Shown in pieces: positions 35,990 through 46,769 of a stretch of 64,000 nucleotides of DNA. Under the pieces are notes generated by a model. It saw only the letters and a list, made by a program, of their open reading frames with translations. It was not told where the DNA came from and ran no database searches. The position numbers and the translations under genes are program-made. The stretch comes from Caenorhabditis elegans. Lineage: Eukaryota > Nematoda > Chromadorea > Rhabditida > Rhabditidae. Where the stretch lies: contig NC_003280.10 in NCBI RefSeq assembly GCF_000002985.6, positions 744,001-808,000 on the forward strand, written 5' to 3'. The stretch's first letter is position 1; each line of letters starts with the position of its first letter.

Positions 35990-36382
35990 ACTAGAGTTCA
36001 AATTTCACAGATTACAGAGCCACTTGAGCATCAAAACGTATTTCACAAACTACGATGTTCCACAAAAAATCATGGATCACATAACAAGAAGTTCGTCGGA
36101 GTTTCAGCAAGTTATTCAAAACGGTATCATCTTCAGCATCAGTGATAAAATTAAAGTCCAGATTCCACAGATTGGATAAGCTTTGCTTTAATAGTAAATG
36201 ACATAAACATCCGGCAAAACCTCAAATCTCCAAGAGTAAAAATAAATTTTGATCTGAAAATATGTGGTTTCAAACATGACCTTTACCATAGTTATTGGCA
36301 GCTTTCGCACGGATAACAATTATTACAAACGGTATAATCTTCAGCTAAATCAACCAATCAGAGTACAAATTTTGCAGATTTT
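35990..36382 (-). repeat. Two AB modules (CAGATTCCACAG / AACGGTATCATC)
   Basis: On the minus strand box A (GTGGAATCTGTACTC-like) and box B (GATACCGTTTTGAATAACTT-like) occur together at 36174-36109 and, more decayed, at 36380-36325. A lone box A is near 36000. The same pair recurs around 39.3-39.6 and 42.5-42.7 kb. Confidence 0.7.
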
Positions 36383-36558
36383 GATGGATCCATTGATACA
36401 CGTAACAAGAAGCCCTGCTGATTGCGAGGAATAATTAAATTTTATAATTTCCACCTCCTTTGTAAATGTGGAAAACGTGACTTCTTTTTTAAGCGGTTAT
36501 ATTTTTAGTTTAATCGAAGAATAGATGACGTGTGATTTTAATTAATTTTGCACACTCA

Positions 36559-37722
36559 TTAAATTAAAGTAAATAGTACCGTATAGTTAGGAGAAAATTC
36601 AGGTTTGGTATAATTATAAGCCGTGGCATTAACGACTTGGACTTTTGTATTTTTGTAGAGTCGATCTAAAAAAATTGGCAACGTTGGGGATTCTAGTTAC
36701 CAGTTATTAGCTTACCTTCAAAAATAGTGTACGCAAACTTCTCATCATTTCCTAACACTATTACACTAACTTTTGGATGAAAACTTTGATCTGAAAATGT
36801 GGGTAATACACTTACACTTAGGTTCTAGAGGCTAATAAAAAACAAGGATTACATTTCCGGATTAGGTAGTCTACGGCGTTTCTGGTGAATGTAGCATCTG
36901 TTGGTTCGTGAACCCCGTCGAATTGGAAATCGCCTCGCCGGATGTGAACACAGATTCTACAACATAATCTGATCAGATAATTTTTATAAATTTAAATTTA
37001 CTTGAACTCTCTTCTAACCAACACCGGGAGCAAACTTATTGCTTTCAACGTCGTGGTATTCGTTGGAGCCAGCCACTGTAGGATCTGAGGACGCAAATGG
37101 TCAAAGTACTTGAAGCTCTGAAATTGGTGCTCAAAATGTAAGAGCTAAGAATTTGCACTAACCTGGAAATAGTGCCCATCTAGCATAAGATGGGTCTTTG
37201 AGCAGTTATGGAATTGAGCTGGATTTTTGATTTTTATTCGAAGATCACGTTTTATTCCAACAAATTTATTATCGCCAACGCTCACCCGAATAAGAAGTTC
37301 ACGGGCTTTTTTTTCAGGCGACTTAAAATTAGTTGAAAACTTTATTAATGGATCAATAGGTGCTGCATCTTAAACTAACCATTTTGCTCCCAATGTTTCA
37401 GAGAAAACTGGCAAATGTTAATATTGATGTACGTGTTTCTGGTGACTGATACATTTTTATACTTAACATACAACAGAAATCAACAAAGTCTTACTGAGCT
37501 TCCTCCATTCAACAGCGGAAACTTGCTGAACGAATAAACTTGTAGTTTTTTGAATTTTATTGCAATTATTGTATGGTTAGCGTTATGTGAAATGAAAGTT
37601 TGAAAAATTAACCTGTTTTGCATTGTTGTATTGTTGTAGAATTCTGGAGGTACTTTTGTTCTATCACATAGCAAGAAACACGTAACAAGGACCATTGTGC
37701 ATAACATAAAATAACATAACAT
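36559..37722 (-). pseudogene. GT11 alpha-1,2-fucosyltransferase-like gene, probably truncated
   Basis: Recognisable exons include 37163-37321 ('SPEKKARELLIRVSVGD'), about 36990-37120, about 36857-36957 and two smaller ones down to 36559. The key motif 'ICVHIRRGDFQFDGVHEP' holds the HxRRGD signature of alpha-1,2-fucosyltransferases, which use GDP-fucose in the Golgi; 'VSVIVLGNDEKFAY' follows as in the family. An N-terminal hydrophobic exon starts at 37722 (MLCYFMLCTMVLVTCF), fitting a type II membrane protein. Exons between it and 37321 do not join in frame by simple GT..AG rules. The protein ends soon after 'FSPNYT', before the usual C-terminal motifs. I read it as a decayed or truncated copy. 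Confidence 0.65.
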
Positions 37723-37883
37723 TTACTTACCAAAACTTTTTTTTTAATTGCAAAAAATATTGAGTGGCTACAAAATAAAAATTATCAGATGTATTCTGAA
37801 AAGAATTTTTTTTTTGTAATCAGAAAATAACTTTTTTTAACACTTCATTAAATTAAATCCCGCAATTAAACAACAAAAATAAA

Positions 37884-39001
37884 TCAGTTCTCAAAGTCCA
37901 AATAGTTGGCAACTTTCAATCCACCATACTTCTCAACGCACTTCTCATGAATAAAGCTATATTCACAAGCATTCATTGCATATCCATTGACTTCATATGA
38001 AAATAATCGATATCCCAAGTGAGCAATCTGTGCTAGAAGGTGAGCATGTTCCGGAGCACCTCCATGAATTTCAATGTAGATTTGACAAACTTCGTAGTTC
38101 TTCAGGAATGGTATCAAACAAGTCAGCTCTGCACCTTCGATATCGATTTTTAGAATCTCAATCTTTGAAACATTGAAGTGCTTGGCAAGGTCGGAAATTG
38201 TATAAGCACTCAGAGCAATGCTAGTTTCCGGAGAAATTTTAGCTTTCATTGCGGTTCCTCGGATTTGGGAGTAGGACTGTAGAGTCTCATCCTTTTGTGT
38301 GTCCTAAAAAAAATGCCGGATGTAATATTTAATTCGCGGTTTCACAAACCACATCAAATCCATACAAAATGTTGCGATTTTTATTCAGCTTCTGCCATTC
38401 TTCTTCAAAATTAATATAATTATTGAGCCCGAGAGAAAACAATCTGAATCAAATTTGTTAGTACTGCAGCCAAAACTTTTCCGCTATTTACTTACACCGA
38501 ATCTTCGGGAACATTCCACGGATTACACACCCATTTTCCTCCGTCACCAATTGTTCCAACACGTACTTTTTCCGGACAAAACACCTCTGGAGCAAGAGCT
38601 CCGTATAACAGAGGAAACTGGTCGGCGCTGGAAACTTGGCCTAAAACGGATTTTCTAGTTGTCACTTGTCCAGTTGAGTAGGCTTTCATTTCCTGAAACG
38701 GGAAGCGTTAAAAATCGCAAAAAATATTTTGATTTACAGCAAAAAGTGACTGGAACTCTGGTGAAGTCTTGCGTGTCTGCATTAGTCCATTGATTTTGTC
38801 TTGAATATCCAGCAACAACTCTTGATCAGTTCCGGAGGGTAAGACTTCTTTTGGTTTCTCTAAAATTAAGCTCCATTGGCATTCAGTTGTCATAGGTGAC
38901 TTACCATAAAATCCGTAATTAGACTTGCTCCACAGCAACACATTGAACAGAGTCAGGCACACGACAAATGCAAGAAGCAGAATTTGATAAGGAACCATCA
39001 T
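37884..39001 (-). CDS. FkbM-type methyltransferase (Methyltransf_21), type II membrane protein
   Basis: Five exons join in frame: 38905-39001, 38738-38859, 38496-38692, 38350-38443 and 37884-38303 (930 bases, 309 residues). Residues about 4-24 form a membrane anchor ([19 protein letters not shown]). Then come '[16 protein letters not shown]', typical of the large worm group, and the FkbM-like core with '[13 protein letters not shown]', where the acidic residues belong to the SAM-methyltransferase fold, plus 'QIYIEIHGG'. No break was found. The family is thought to methylate small molecules or glycans; the substrate here is unknown, and a lumenal or extracellular site is inferred from the anchor. 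It lies 0.16 kb from the GT11 remnant on the same strand. Confidence 0.88.
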
Positions 39002-39309
39002 TTCCGCGTAATAAAAACATTCTCAAATTTTAATTTCAAGAATTGCGTGAGTTGAAAAATAATAAAACACGTGTTAAACTATATACATTAAGCCAATTAA
39101 TAATCAAAAATAGTTCACGTAGCCACATAGCTACTCCACATCAATAGTTGCTTTAAAATATGAAAAATCGAGTGAAATTCAATCATTGCTCGTTCTGAGG
39201 GACAAGCTGCTTCTGTCAATGGCTCAACAACTCCTGTGGTGCTCACTTGGTTTGCAACGTCGTGCTTAAAGATGATACTTGGCTCAGCTGATAGTCCATG
39301 AGAAAATGG

Positions 39310-39630
39310 CTCTGATCTGTGGAATCTGTACTCTGATCCTGCAAGAAAGTGGAATATTTATTGATGATTTGTGGCAAATCATAGTAATGTTAAATAATCC
39401 CCTTTTCAGATTAATATTATTATTTATCAATGAGAAATTGATTAATCTATCGTATTGGACATGCTTCTTGTCTCGCGATTCTGAAATTTTTATCATTTTA
39501 TAATAATGGTCTATGGGCATGTTCAATTGGATTTGTAATACTTTTTAATGCAAGATGATACCGTTTTGAATAACTTGGCTCAGGCAATGTACAGCAAGAA
39601 GCTGCAAGCTCTGATCTGTGGAATCTGTCC
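39310..39630 (+). repeat. Box A / box B module
   Basis: CTGATCTGTGGAATCTGTAC occurs at 39312 and again at 39610 (shortened), with GATACCGTTTTGAATAACTT at 39557. No coding potential seen around it. Confidence 0.7.
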
Positions 39631-39804
39631 ATCGTCTATCTAAAACTTCTTAATTTAAAAAAATTTTTTTTTTGAAATTTACATTTTGTGTGGGAAGCCG
39701 TTTGTAGTTTTATGTTGATTTGAAAAGTGCGAACAAGTTGTATGAGCAGTGTTCATTGAGCATACATGGTGCATCGATTAAACGTGTCTGTTATAAATTG
39801 TAAA

Positions 39805-39965
39805 CCGGCAATTGTTGAAGTTTTAACCAAGTAATAATTCTGCCTGAATTTTAAGGTCTTTTATAGAGCACTGTCACTTGAGACGTGAACTGAAAAAAAA
39901 GATTATTGGAAAAAAAAATAGAAACACGTTTTAAATAGTATATATGCATTCAAGCAGCAAAAACT
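39805..39965. repeat. Left arm of large inverted repeat around Tc1
   Basis: About 155 bp here match, in reverse orientation, 43103-43256, including CTTTTATAGAGCACTGTCAC and GAGACGTGAACTG. The two arms enclose 3.1 kb containing Tc1 and box A/B modules. Confidence 0.85.
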
Positions 39966-40382
39966 ATGACATAGCGGCAATTAATATAATTTTTCAGCAA
40001 AAATTTGTGTTTATTAAATTTTTAAATCTAAAAAAACGGCTTTATGAATTTTTTCTGTTTATTTTTTGAATAAAATAAACCCTATCGAACGAACTTTTGA
40101 AAAAGTTGAACATCGGTTTCTAATAACTTTTGCTTTTCTTTTCTTCATATTCCATTTACCACTATGAAACGCCTGTCAGATAATAACAATAGAACCAAAA
40201 AGGCACCGTTAAATATAAAATGTTCAGTACATTATCCAATTTATTCATCAATTACCTACAGCTATTGTTTTTCTCATATTCTCCTTTACCTCTCAAATTT
40301 TCTTTGGCGGGAGATAAATTTAGCCGCCAACATATCGTCACCCACCCCACTAAGAGACACACGTTTACGACCCAATCACGTA

Positions 40383-41994
40383 CAGTGCTGGCCAAAAAGA
40401 TATCCACTTTTGGTTTTTTGTGTGTAACTTTTTTCTCAAGCATCCATTTGACTTGAATTTTTCCGTGTGCATAAAGCGAAATGTTACGCAAATTTGCGGA
40501 CCAAACATTACATGATTATCGATTTTTTCTGAATTTTATTTCAATTTTTTGATTTTTTCGTTTTTCCAATTTTCATTATTTTTTTTTGAATTATCAATAA
40601 AACGCACTCTGTTTGTTGCACTGGATTTGTTTGGTTGATAAATTATTTTTAAGGTATGGTAAAATCTGTTGGGTGTAAAAATCTTTCCTTGGACGTCAAG
40701 AAAGCCATTGTAGCTGGCTTCGAACAAGGAATACCCACGAAAATGCTCGCGCTGCAAATTCAACGTTCTCCGTCGACTATTTGGAAAGTAATCAAGAAGT
40801 ACCAAACTGAGGTGAGTTCGAAAAATATTATTTTTTAATAATAAATGTTTAGAAATCCGTCGCTTTGAGAATCTCGCCCGGCAGGCCTCGAGTGACAACC
40901 CATAGGATGGATCGCAACATCCTCCGATCAGCAAGAGAAGATCCGCATAGGACCGCCACGGATATTCAAATGATTATAAGTTCTCCAAATGAACCTGTAC
41001 CAAGTAAACGAACTGTTCGTCGACGTTTACAGCAAGCAGGACTACACGGACGAAAGCCAGTCAAGAAACCGTTCATCAGTAAGAAAAATCGCATGGCTCG
41101 AGTTGCGTGGGCAAAAGCGCATCTTCGTTGGGGACGTCAGGAATGGGCTAAACACATCTGGTCTGACGAAAGCAAGTTCAATTTGTTCGGGAGTGATGGA
41201 AATTCCTGGGTACGTCGTCCTGTTGGCTCTAGGTACTCTCCAAAGTATCAATGCCCAACCGTTAAGCATGGAGGTGGGAGCGTCATGGTGTGGGGGTGCT
41301 TCACCAGCACTTCCATGGGCCCACTAAGGAGAATCCAAAGCATTATGGATCGTTTTCAATACGAAAACATCTTTGAAACTACAATGCGACCCTGGGCACT
41401 TCAAAATGTGGGCCGTGGCTTCGTGTTTCAGCAGGATAACGATCCTAAGCATACTTCTCTTCATGTGCGTTCCTGGTTTCAACGTCGTCATGTGCATTTG
41501 CTCGATTGGCCAAGTCAGTCTCCGGACTTGAATCCAATAGAGCATTTGTGGGAAAAGTTGGAAAGACGTCTTGGAGGTATTCGGGCTTCAAATGCAGATG
41601 CCAAATTCAACCAGTTGGAAAACGCTTGGAAAGCTATCCCCATGTCAGTTATTCACAAGCTGATCGACTCGATGCCACGTCGTTGTCAAGCTGTTATTGA
41701 TGCAAACGGATACGCGACAAAGTATTAAGCATAATTATGTTGTTTTTAAATCCAATTGCTCATATTCCGGTACTTTAATTGTCATTTCCTTGCAACCTCG
41801 GTTTTTTCAATATTTCTAGTTTTTCGATTTTTTTGAATTTTTCTGAAGTTTTTTCAAAATCTGTTGAACATTTTTGATGAATATTGTGTTTTTAGATTTT
41901 GTGAACACTGTGGTGAAGTTTCAAAACAAAATAACCACTTAGAAAAAAGTTACACACAAAAAACCAAAAGTGGATATCTTTTTGGCCAGCACTG
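40383..41994 (+). mobile_element. Tc1: Full-length Tc1 transposon
   Basis: Perfect 54 bp terminal inverted repeats (CAGTGCTGGCCAAAAAGATA and its complement), at 40383-40436 and 41941-41994, flanked by the TA target duplication at 40381 and 41995. The element is about 1.61 kb and carries an uninterrupted transposase gene. It lies between two arms of an older inverted repeat. Confidence 0.98.
40656..41728 (+). CDS. Tc1 transposase (TcA), intact
   Basis: Exon 40656-40811 (52 residues) joins exon 40853-41728 across a 41-base intron to give 343 residues, the normal TcA length. The N-terminal part has helix-turn-helix DNA-binding sequence ('LALQIQRSPSTIWKVIKKYQ') and the GRPR-like hook ('SPGRPRVT'). 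The catalytic DDE triad is visible: Asp in 'HIWSDESKF', Asp in 'FQQDNDPKH', and Glu in 'SPDLNPIEHLW' (D34E spacing). It excises and inserts Tc1 at TA sites. No frameshift or stop; expected to be active where germline transposition is allowed. Confidence 0.97.
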
Positions 41995-42470
41995 TATGTT
42001 TATATTCAAATATTAGCTCTATTAAGGAGGTGTTTACACATACAAAACGTACTGCTGTACTGCTATGATGATCCTTCCCCGTGGGAATCCTTTTTGATTA
42101 GATCTTTACAGCCCCTACAACGAGACACATTGTTTTTTGGGGCCCCAACCATCTTAATGAATTTTTTTTTGTTTTCAGTGACGTGAGAGGTCTGAACTAT
42201 GCTCATTAAGTATGACTGCTTTCAATTCTTTATCGTTGTTACGCGAAAATCTTTTTAAAAAAAGCAGAAACAAATGTTAATTGTAATAATTCATTAATTG
42301 GTTCACGTAGCCACGTATTCATAGTATATAAGGTGAGTGAAATGAATAAAATTAAATCACTTCTCGCTTCTCTTCTACAACAATTGGAAAAATGCGCATT
42401 GTCTTGTGGTTCACGAGGATTATCCAGTTGGAACTGAAATCAAACTCAAACTAAGCCTAAACGGCTTATA

Positions 42471-42721
42471 CTGATCTGTGGAATCTGTACTCTGGTTGGA
42501 CAATGCAGCTGATGATAATACCGTTTTGAATAACTTGTCGTTGCTCAAACTTGTGCAACCTTGTGCAGTTAAAGATGATATTGAGTACGGAATTTTCAGA
42601 TTTCAGATAATTTGTAACTTGCGATGACTATTATTTTGTGGAGAATCAAGGAGTTCCTATATTAATTTATTTGGAACTTTTGCCATGTCCAAGTGGATAT
42701 GTAATCTGTGAAATCTGTACT
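42471..42721 (+). repeat. Box A / box B modules
   Basis: CTGATCTGTGGAATCTGTAC at 42471 is followed 20 bp later by ATACCGTTTTGAATAACTTG at 42518. A second box A variant, AATCTGTGAAATCTGTACTC, is at 42703. Confidence 0.7.
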
Positions 42722-43102
42722 CCCGTTAAACAATGGCTGACAGCTTCGAACCTAATAATTCAGGAGTTGTGCTTTTTTGTTTCACCTTGATTTCTGTGAA
42801 TTTTTGCTCAGTTTTGGAATAAACGTTTTGTAGTTTCTGAAATATTTCTTCAATTAAAGTCGAATATATGCTTTCTGGTAATCTTTGGTAAAATAAATCA
42901 AAGCTTTCTGGTGCTGTGAAGTTTTGAATTTGAGGATTCCAGGTCGGTCAAAAGTTGACTGAAATTACAGTGTTAGCTGTTTTTAAAAAAAAAAGTTCCA
43001 CAAGAATTGTAATTTGAAAATGAACATCCAAAATTGTTTAAACTGTGCCAATATACAGATTCGTGCTTAAACAACAATTTTTAGTTGCGAAAACTTCTAG
43101 TT

Positions 43103-43262
43103 TTTGATGCTTGAATGCATATATACTATTTAAATCGTGTTTCTATTTTTTTTCCAATAATTTTTTTTTCAGTTCACGTCTCAAGTGACAGTGCTCTATA
43201 AAAGACCTTGAAATTCAGACAGAATTATTACTTGGTGAAAAATTCAACAATTGCCGGTTTAC
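43103..43262 (+). promoter_or_regulatory. Right arm of inverted repeat and likely promoter with TATA box
   Basis: CTCTATAAAAG at 43193 is a good TATA box about 115 bp upstream of the start codon of the next gene. The whole block is copied in reverse at 39805-39965, so the copy there would point leftward. Confidence 0.55.
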
Positions 43263-43311
43263 TTCAATTGAAGCGCACCAACGAAGCGATATCACGATAA
43301 TAGAAGAACAC

Positions 43312-43994
43312 ATGTTTCGCTGTATTCTTTTCCTTGTGCCATTTGTTTTTTGGTTTGTTGTGTGCGAGCCAACTTTATGTGAAATCAAAGTGGAATGGAT
43401 AACGTTGGCAACGTACAACAATAGCAAAGGTAACGATTAAATTATAAAACTGAACATTTTGTATGCACTATATTTAGGAAGAAAAGCAATAAAAGAAGCG
43501 GTGGTTATCAAGACAGACTATAGACAAGGCAATACCACAGTAGCTCTGAGCGCTAAGGATAGAGCATCCGTTATCGATAGTTAGTTTTTTGTATTTGTTA
43601 ATGAAATTATTAAAAGACCCAGATTGCAGCCATAAATGAGAAAGTCGACTCGAATGTTGTGCATTTGATCAATGCGGAAATTATCCGTTCTAAGGAGAAA
43701 GTGAACAAAAAAGTTGTGAGAGCAATGGTAAGAACAGCTGTTTCTCAGGCTATTGATGTAAGTGTCCAGAGGTCAAGTTTCTTTCAGTTTATTTGTTTTT
43801 AGGCACCTATCATGTTTACCAATCCTGCGAAAAGCAATAGAACTCTCAAACAAGCTATCATCAGTTGCGGTAAACACGCGGTCCGGCTTCAACAATTCGT
43901 TTTTATGGATCCCAATGATCTTTCTTCATTCTCATCGAAATTCTTGATCACAATGCCTTACATTTTCTGCATTCTTTTAGCTCTTCTAGCATAG
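43312..43994 (+). CDS. Small secreted protein with GPI-like tail, family X
   Basis: Exons 43312-43429, 43478-43579, 43630-43757 and 43803-43994 join in frame (540 bases, 179 residues). The signal peptide is strong (MFRCILFLVPFVFWFVVCE). The C-terminus ends in 'LITMPYIFCILLALLA' right before the stop, like a GPI-anchor signal. The segment 'NRTLKQAIISCGKHAVRLQQ' corresponds to similar segments in the genes at 46.0 and 46.8 kb, so the three form a local family. I do not recognise a named domain. A TATA box lies upstream within the inverted-repeat arm. Confidence 0.72.
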
Positions 43995-44438
43995 TATATT
44001 GATATTTTTCAAATAAAAATGGAACGATTTTATTGTTGTGTATTCAATGATTTGACACCAGGTTGATAAAGTTATAAGGTTATCACAAAAATGTGAGCTT
44101 TGACGACGGGGAGCCTAGATCAGTGGAACGATAAGAAAAAAAATGAATAAAAATAATGAAAGCGCGCTCCATCGGACAAATCCAATCGGCGGCAATTTAA
44201 ACACGAGTTAGGGAAAACGAGGTTTGATCAATTTTCAGAAAATCATATAAAATTCAGTACTTTTTTAATGAATTTTTAAATCATGATATTCGGTCATTGT
44301 GCCCACTATTTCTACACTTTCGTCTGCGTGAACTATCCACCTTGTATTTTTTTTTAATGTCAGCATTTTGTATAAATAGACTACCAAAGTAGTTTTCAAA
44401 CAAACATAACAATAACAATCGATTTTGAATAGACGGAG

Positions 44439-45175
44439 ATGCACATCTACATAGTGCTCTTGGGATTATTTTTTGGTACGTTACAGTTTAATGAAAATGC
44501 TTAAACAAAAGTATGTTGTTATAGTTTCGGTAGAAGCATCTTATGAAGTGTCGGAAACAGAGAAAAATGATTTGTTGATGAGATATAATCACCTCCGCGA
44601 AGACGTCGCAAAGGCACTTTTTATATCTAACATGCATGAATTGGTTTTATACTTATTATCTTCTTTTTTTTTTTAAATTTTTCCCAATTTGCAGACGTTC
44701 GATCGAATGCTTATTGATCGTGTGTCGATTATGAGTTGTCACGAATATGAAAACTATATCAGTGAGATCCCCGAAGACATGGAATTATTGCAAAGCAAAC
44801 TGCAAGGCGTGACGTTGACAATTCCAGTTGATGGATATGGAGTTGTAAGTCTCTCTCTGAACATCAATATATTCAACGTTTTCAACATTTTCAGGTACTG
44901 AATCTGTATAACGCGTATCCACCTCAAACGAAACTTGGATGCATTCATAGTAAATGTAAAGGTTCTTTTCAGTGTATTTTGGGCCCAGAGTAAGTAATTT
45001 GAGAAACTTCTGGCGAAAAATTTGTTTTTTCAGAGAAAAGTTGTCAAGCTCTGGTTTTGTCGAAGGAATGCCAGCATCAAACTGTACAGCTTCAACTGGG
45101 CTGATGTGCAAGCCATCAGTTACTGCAAAAGGGACACTTTTCACTATTATTCTCTCAATCATACATTTTATTTAA
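44439..45175 (+). CDS. Short SCP/CAP-like secreted protein with hydrophobic tail
   Basis: Exons 44439-44475, 44525-44643, 44695-44844, 44895-44989 and 45034-45175 join in frame (543 bases, 180 residues). It has a signal peptide (MHIYIVLLGLFFVSVEA), then 'LLMRYNHLREDVAKAL', which resembles the first helix of SCP/CAP domains, and 'LGCIHSKC' with 'GFVEGMPASNCTA', which resembles their C-terminal Cys region. The central CAP motifs with the conserved His and Glu are not seen, so any enzyme-like site is absent. The tail 'LFTIILSIIHFI' looks like a GPI signal. CAP assignment is tentative. Confidence 0.65.
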
Positions 45176-45971
45176 ACTTTATGTATGGAATAAATAGTTT
45201 CGTGTGATATGTGTGCTTGAAGAAAAACTTTGATTGTCAGAACATAACATTAGCATTAGAACAACAATCGGGACATCAACTAAACAACCTCGAGAAGTTG
45301 AGATTTTTTGGTCCAAATTTCAAAAACGCTCGGTGAAGAAATTTCGGTAAAAATGCTAGAAAAACGACCTTCCCAAGTCCCCTTGTTTGATCTTGAAAAC
45401 TTTCAAATCATTCATCTCCATAGACCGTTGAAATTCAGAGTTGAGGTGATATTTAAAGCATGGGAGAATTCAATAGAAGCAGAGTTGTTGGTCTTAAATG
45501 CCCAATTTTTTCAACCAAAACCCGAAAAAATCTCAGTTTCCATACCTTAGAAAGCTTCAAAAATCCGTATTTCAAAGTACTGTACCAACTTTTTACACCT
45601 TTGGATTTCTTATCCAAATCACTAATTATCGCTAGCGGAAACTCCAGCAAAATCCGAACTTTCTTTCGAAATCTGATTTCGAAAAGAAAGTTCGGATACG
45701 TGCCATGAATTCCTGGAAAAAGGAGTACAGTACTTTGAATAACCAGAGTACAAATTCCACAGATTTTCCAGATCCACAGACAACTATAGGTCAGATTGTT
45801 CGAAAAAAATGCATGAGCCTGTATGAGCCTATAAACAATTCAAGCGAGATTCCATATTGTAGTATTTCCAAGTAACAACAAAACAGTAAACTATTGACAT
45901 ATTTCATGGAAATCAAATTTCACCAAACATTTTATTTCAAAGATCGAGAATCACAGAGACAAAACGAAACT

Positions 45972-46352
45972 CTAATAAGTTTTGTTGACGATCATTCTAA
46001 GTCCAAGGTTATGTCTTCCACAAGAGGCAAACAATTGCTTCAGATGTTGACGGTCTCCAGGGAAAGTAGTGACAGTGATCTTAGTCTGGAAGATTATAAT
46101 TCGCACTTGAAATAAAAAATACTTTGCTTACATCTTCTCTCGTCTGGGAACTGCCTTCAACTTCGTTTTTGGCTCTGCCCAAATCGAACGTGCGAGATTC
46201 GGGATCACGTTTGATTTCATCAAGAACTTTTGGCCCAGAAGCATCAAAGCTCTCAATGATTTCACGAGTGATTTCCGCTGCCTCTTCAGCACTGACACTA
46301 GCATCCTCGTATCCTTTAAATGACACAACCTCATTTTTGTCAGTACTCCAAC
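45972..46352 (-). pseudogene. Truncated family X copy
   Basis: Two exon-like pieces, 46132-46352 and 45972-46085, join in frame through GTAAGC..TTCCAG. The second reads 'DRQHLKQLFASCGRHNLGLR', matching the conserved segment of the genes at 43.3 and 46.8 kb, and then stops without the hydrophobic GPI-like tail. No signal peptide exon is visible upstream; instead an inverted copy of the neighbour's 3' UTR sits there. Most likely a partial copy. Confidence 0.6.
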
Positions 46353-46422
46353 CTGAACAAATTTTGAAATAATCTAATATTTCTGCTTGAATTACCCGAG
46401 GTGTTGTCAGTTCTCAGAAGAG

Positions 46423-46769
46423 TTTGGTATTTAATAAAGTGATATGTAATGGTGTTGTAGTTCAACGATTGATATTCAACAAGAAAAATTAACTGGATAT
46501 TAGAATATTGTGCACATATTGTAGAATCATTTTAATGAAATCAAATTCAGATGGTTGGTCCCTTAAAAAATCTGTCTCGTTTGAAGTTGGTTGTAAATAT
46601 TTATTCAAAAAGGGTTCCCACAGGGAAGGATAATCATAACAGTACAGCAGTACGTATCAGGGCTGTTCTACGATATGTGCACAATATTCTAATATCCAGT
46701 TAATTTTTCTTGTTGAATATCAATCGTTGAACTACAACACCATTACATATCACTTTATTAAATACCAAA
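46423..46769. repeat. 97 bp inverted repeat made from a 3' UTR
   Basis: 46423-46519 and 46673-46769 are reverse complements almost throughout (TTTGGTATTTAATAAAGTGA against its complement). The right arm contains the last codons and 3' UTR of the gene ending at 46758. The 153 bp spacer has a further match, inverted, to about 42040-42095. Confidence 0.85.
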
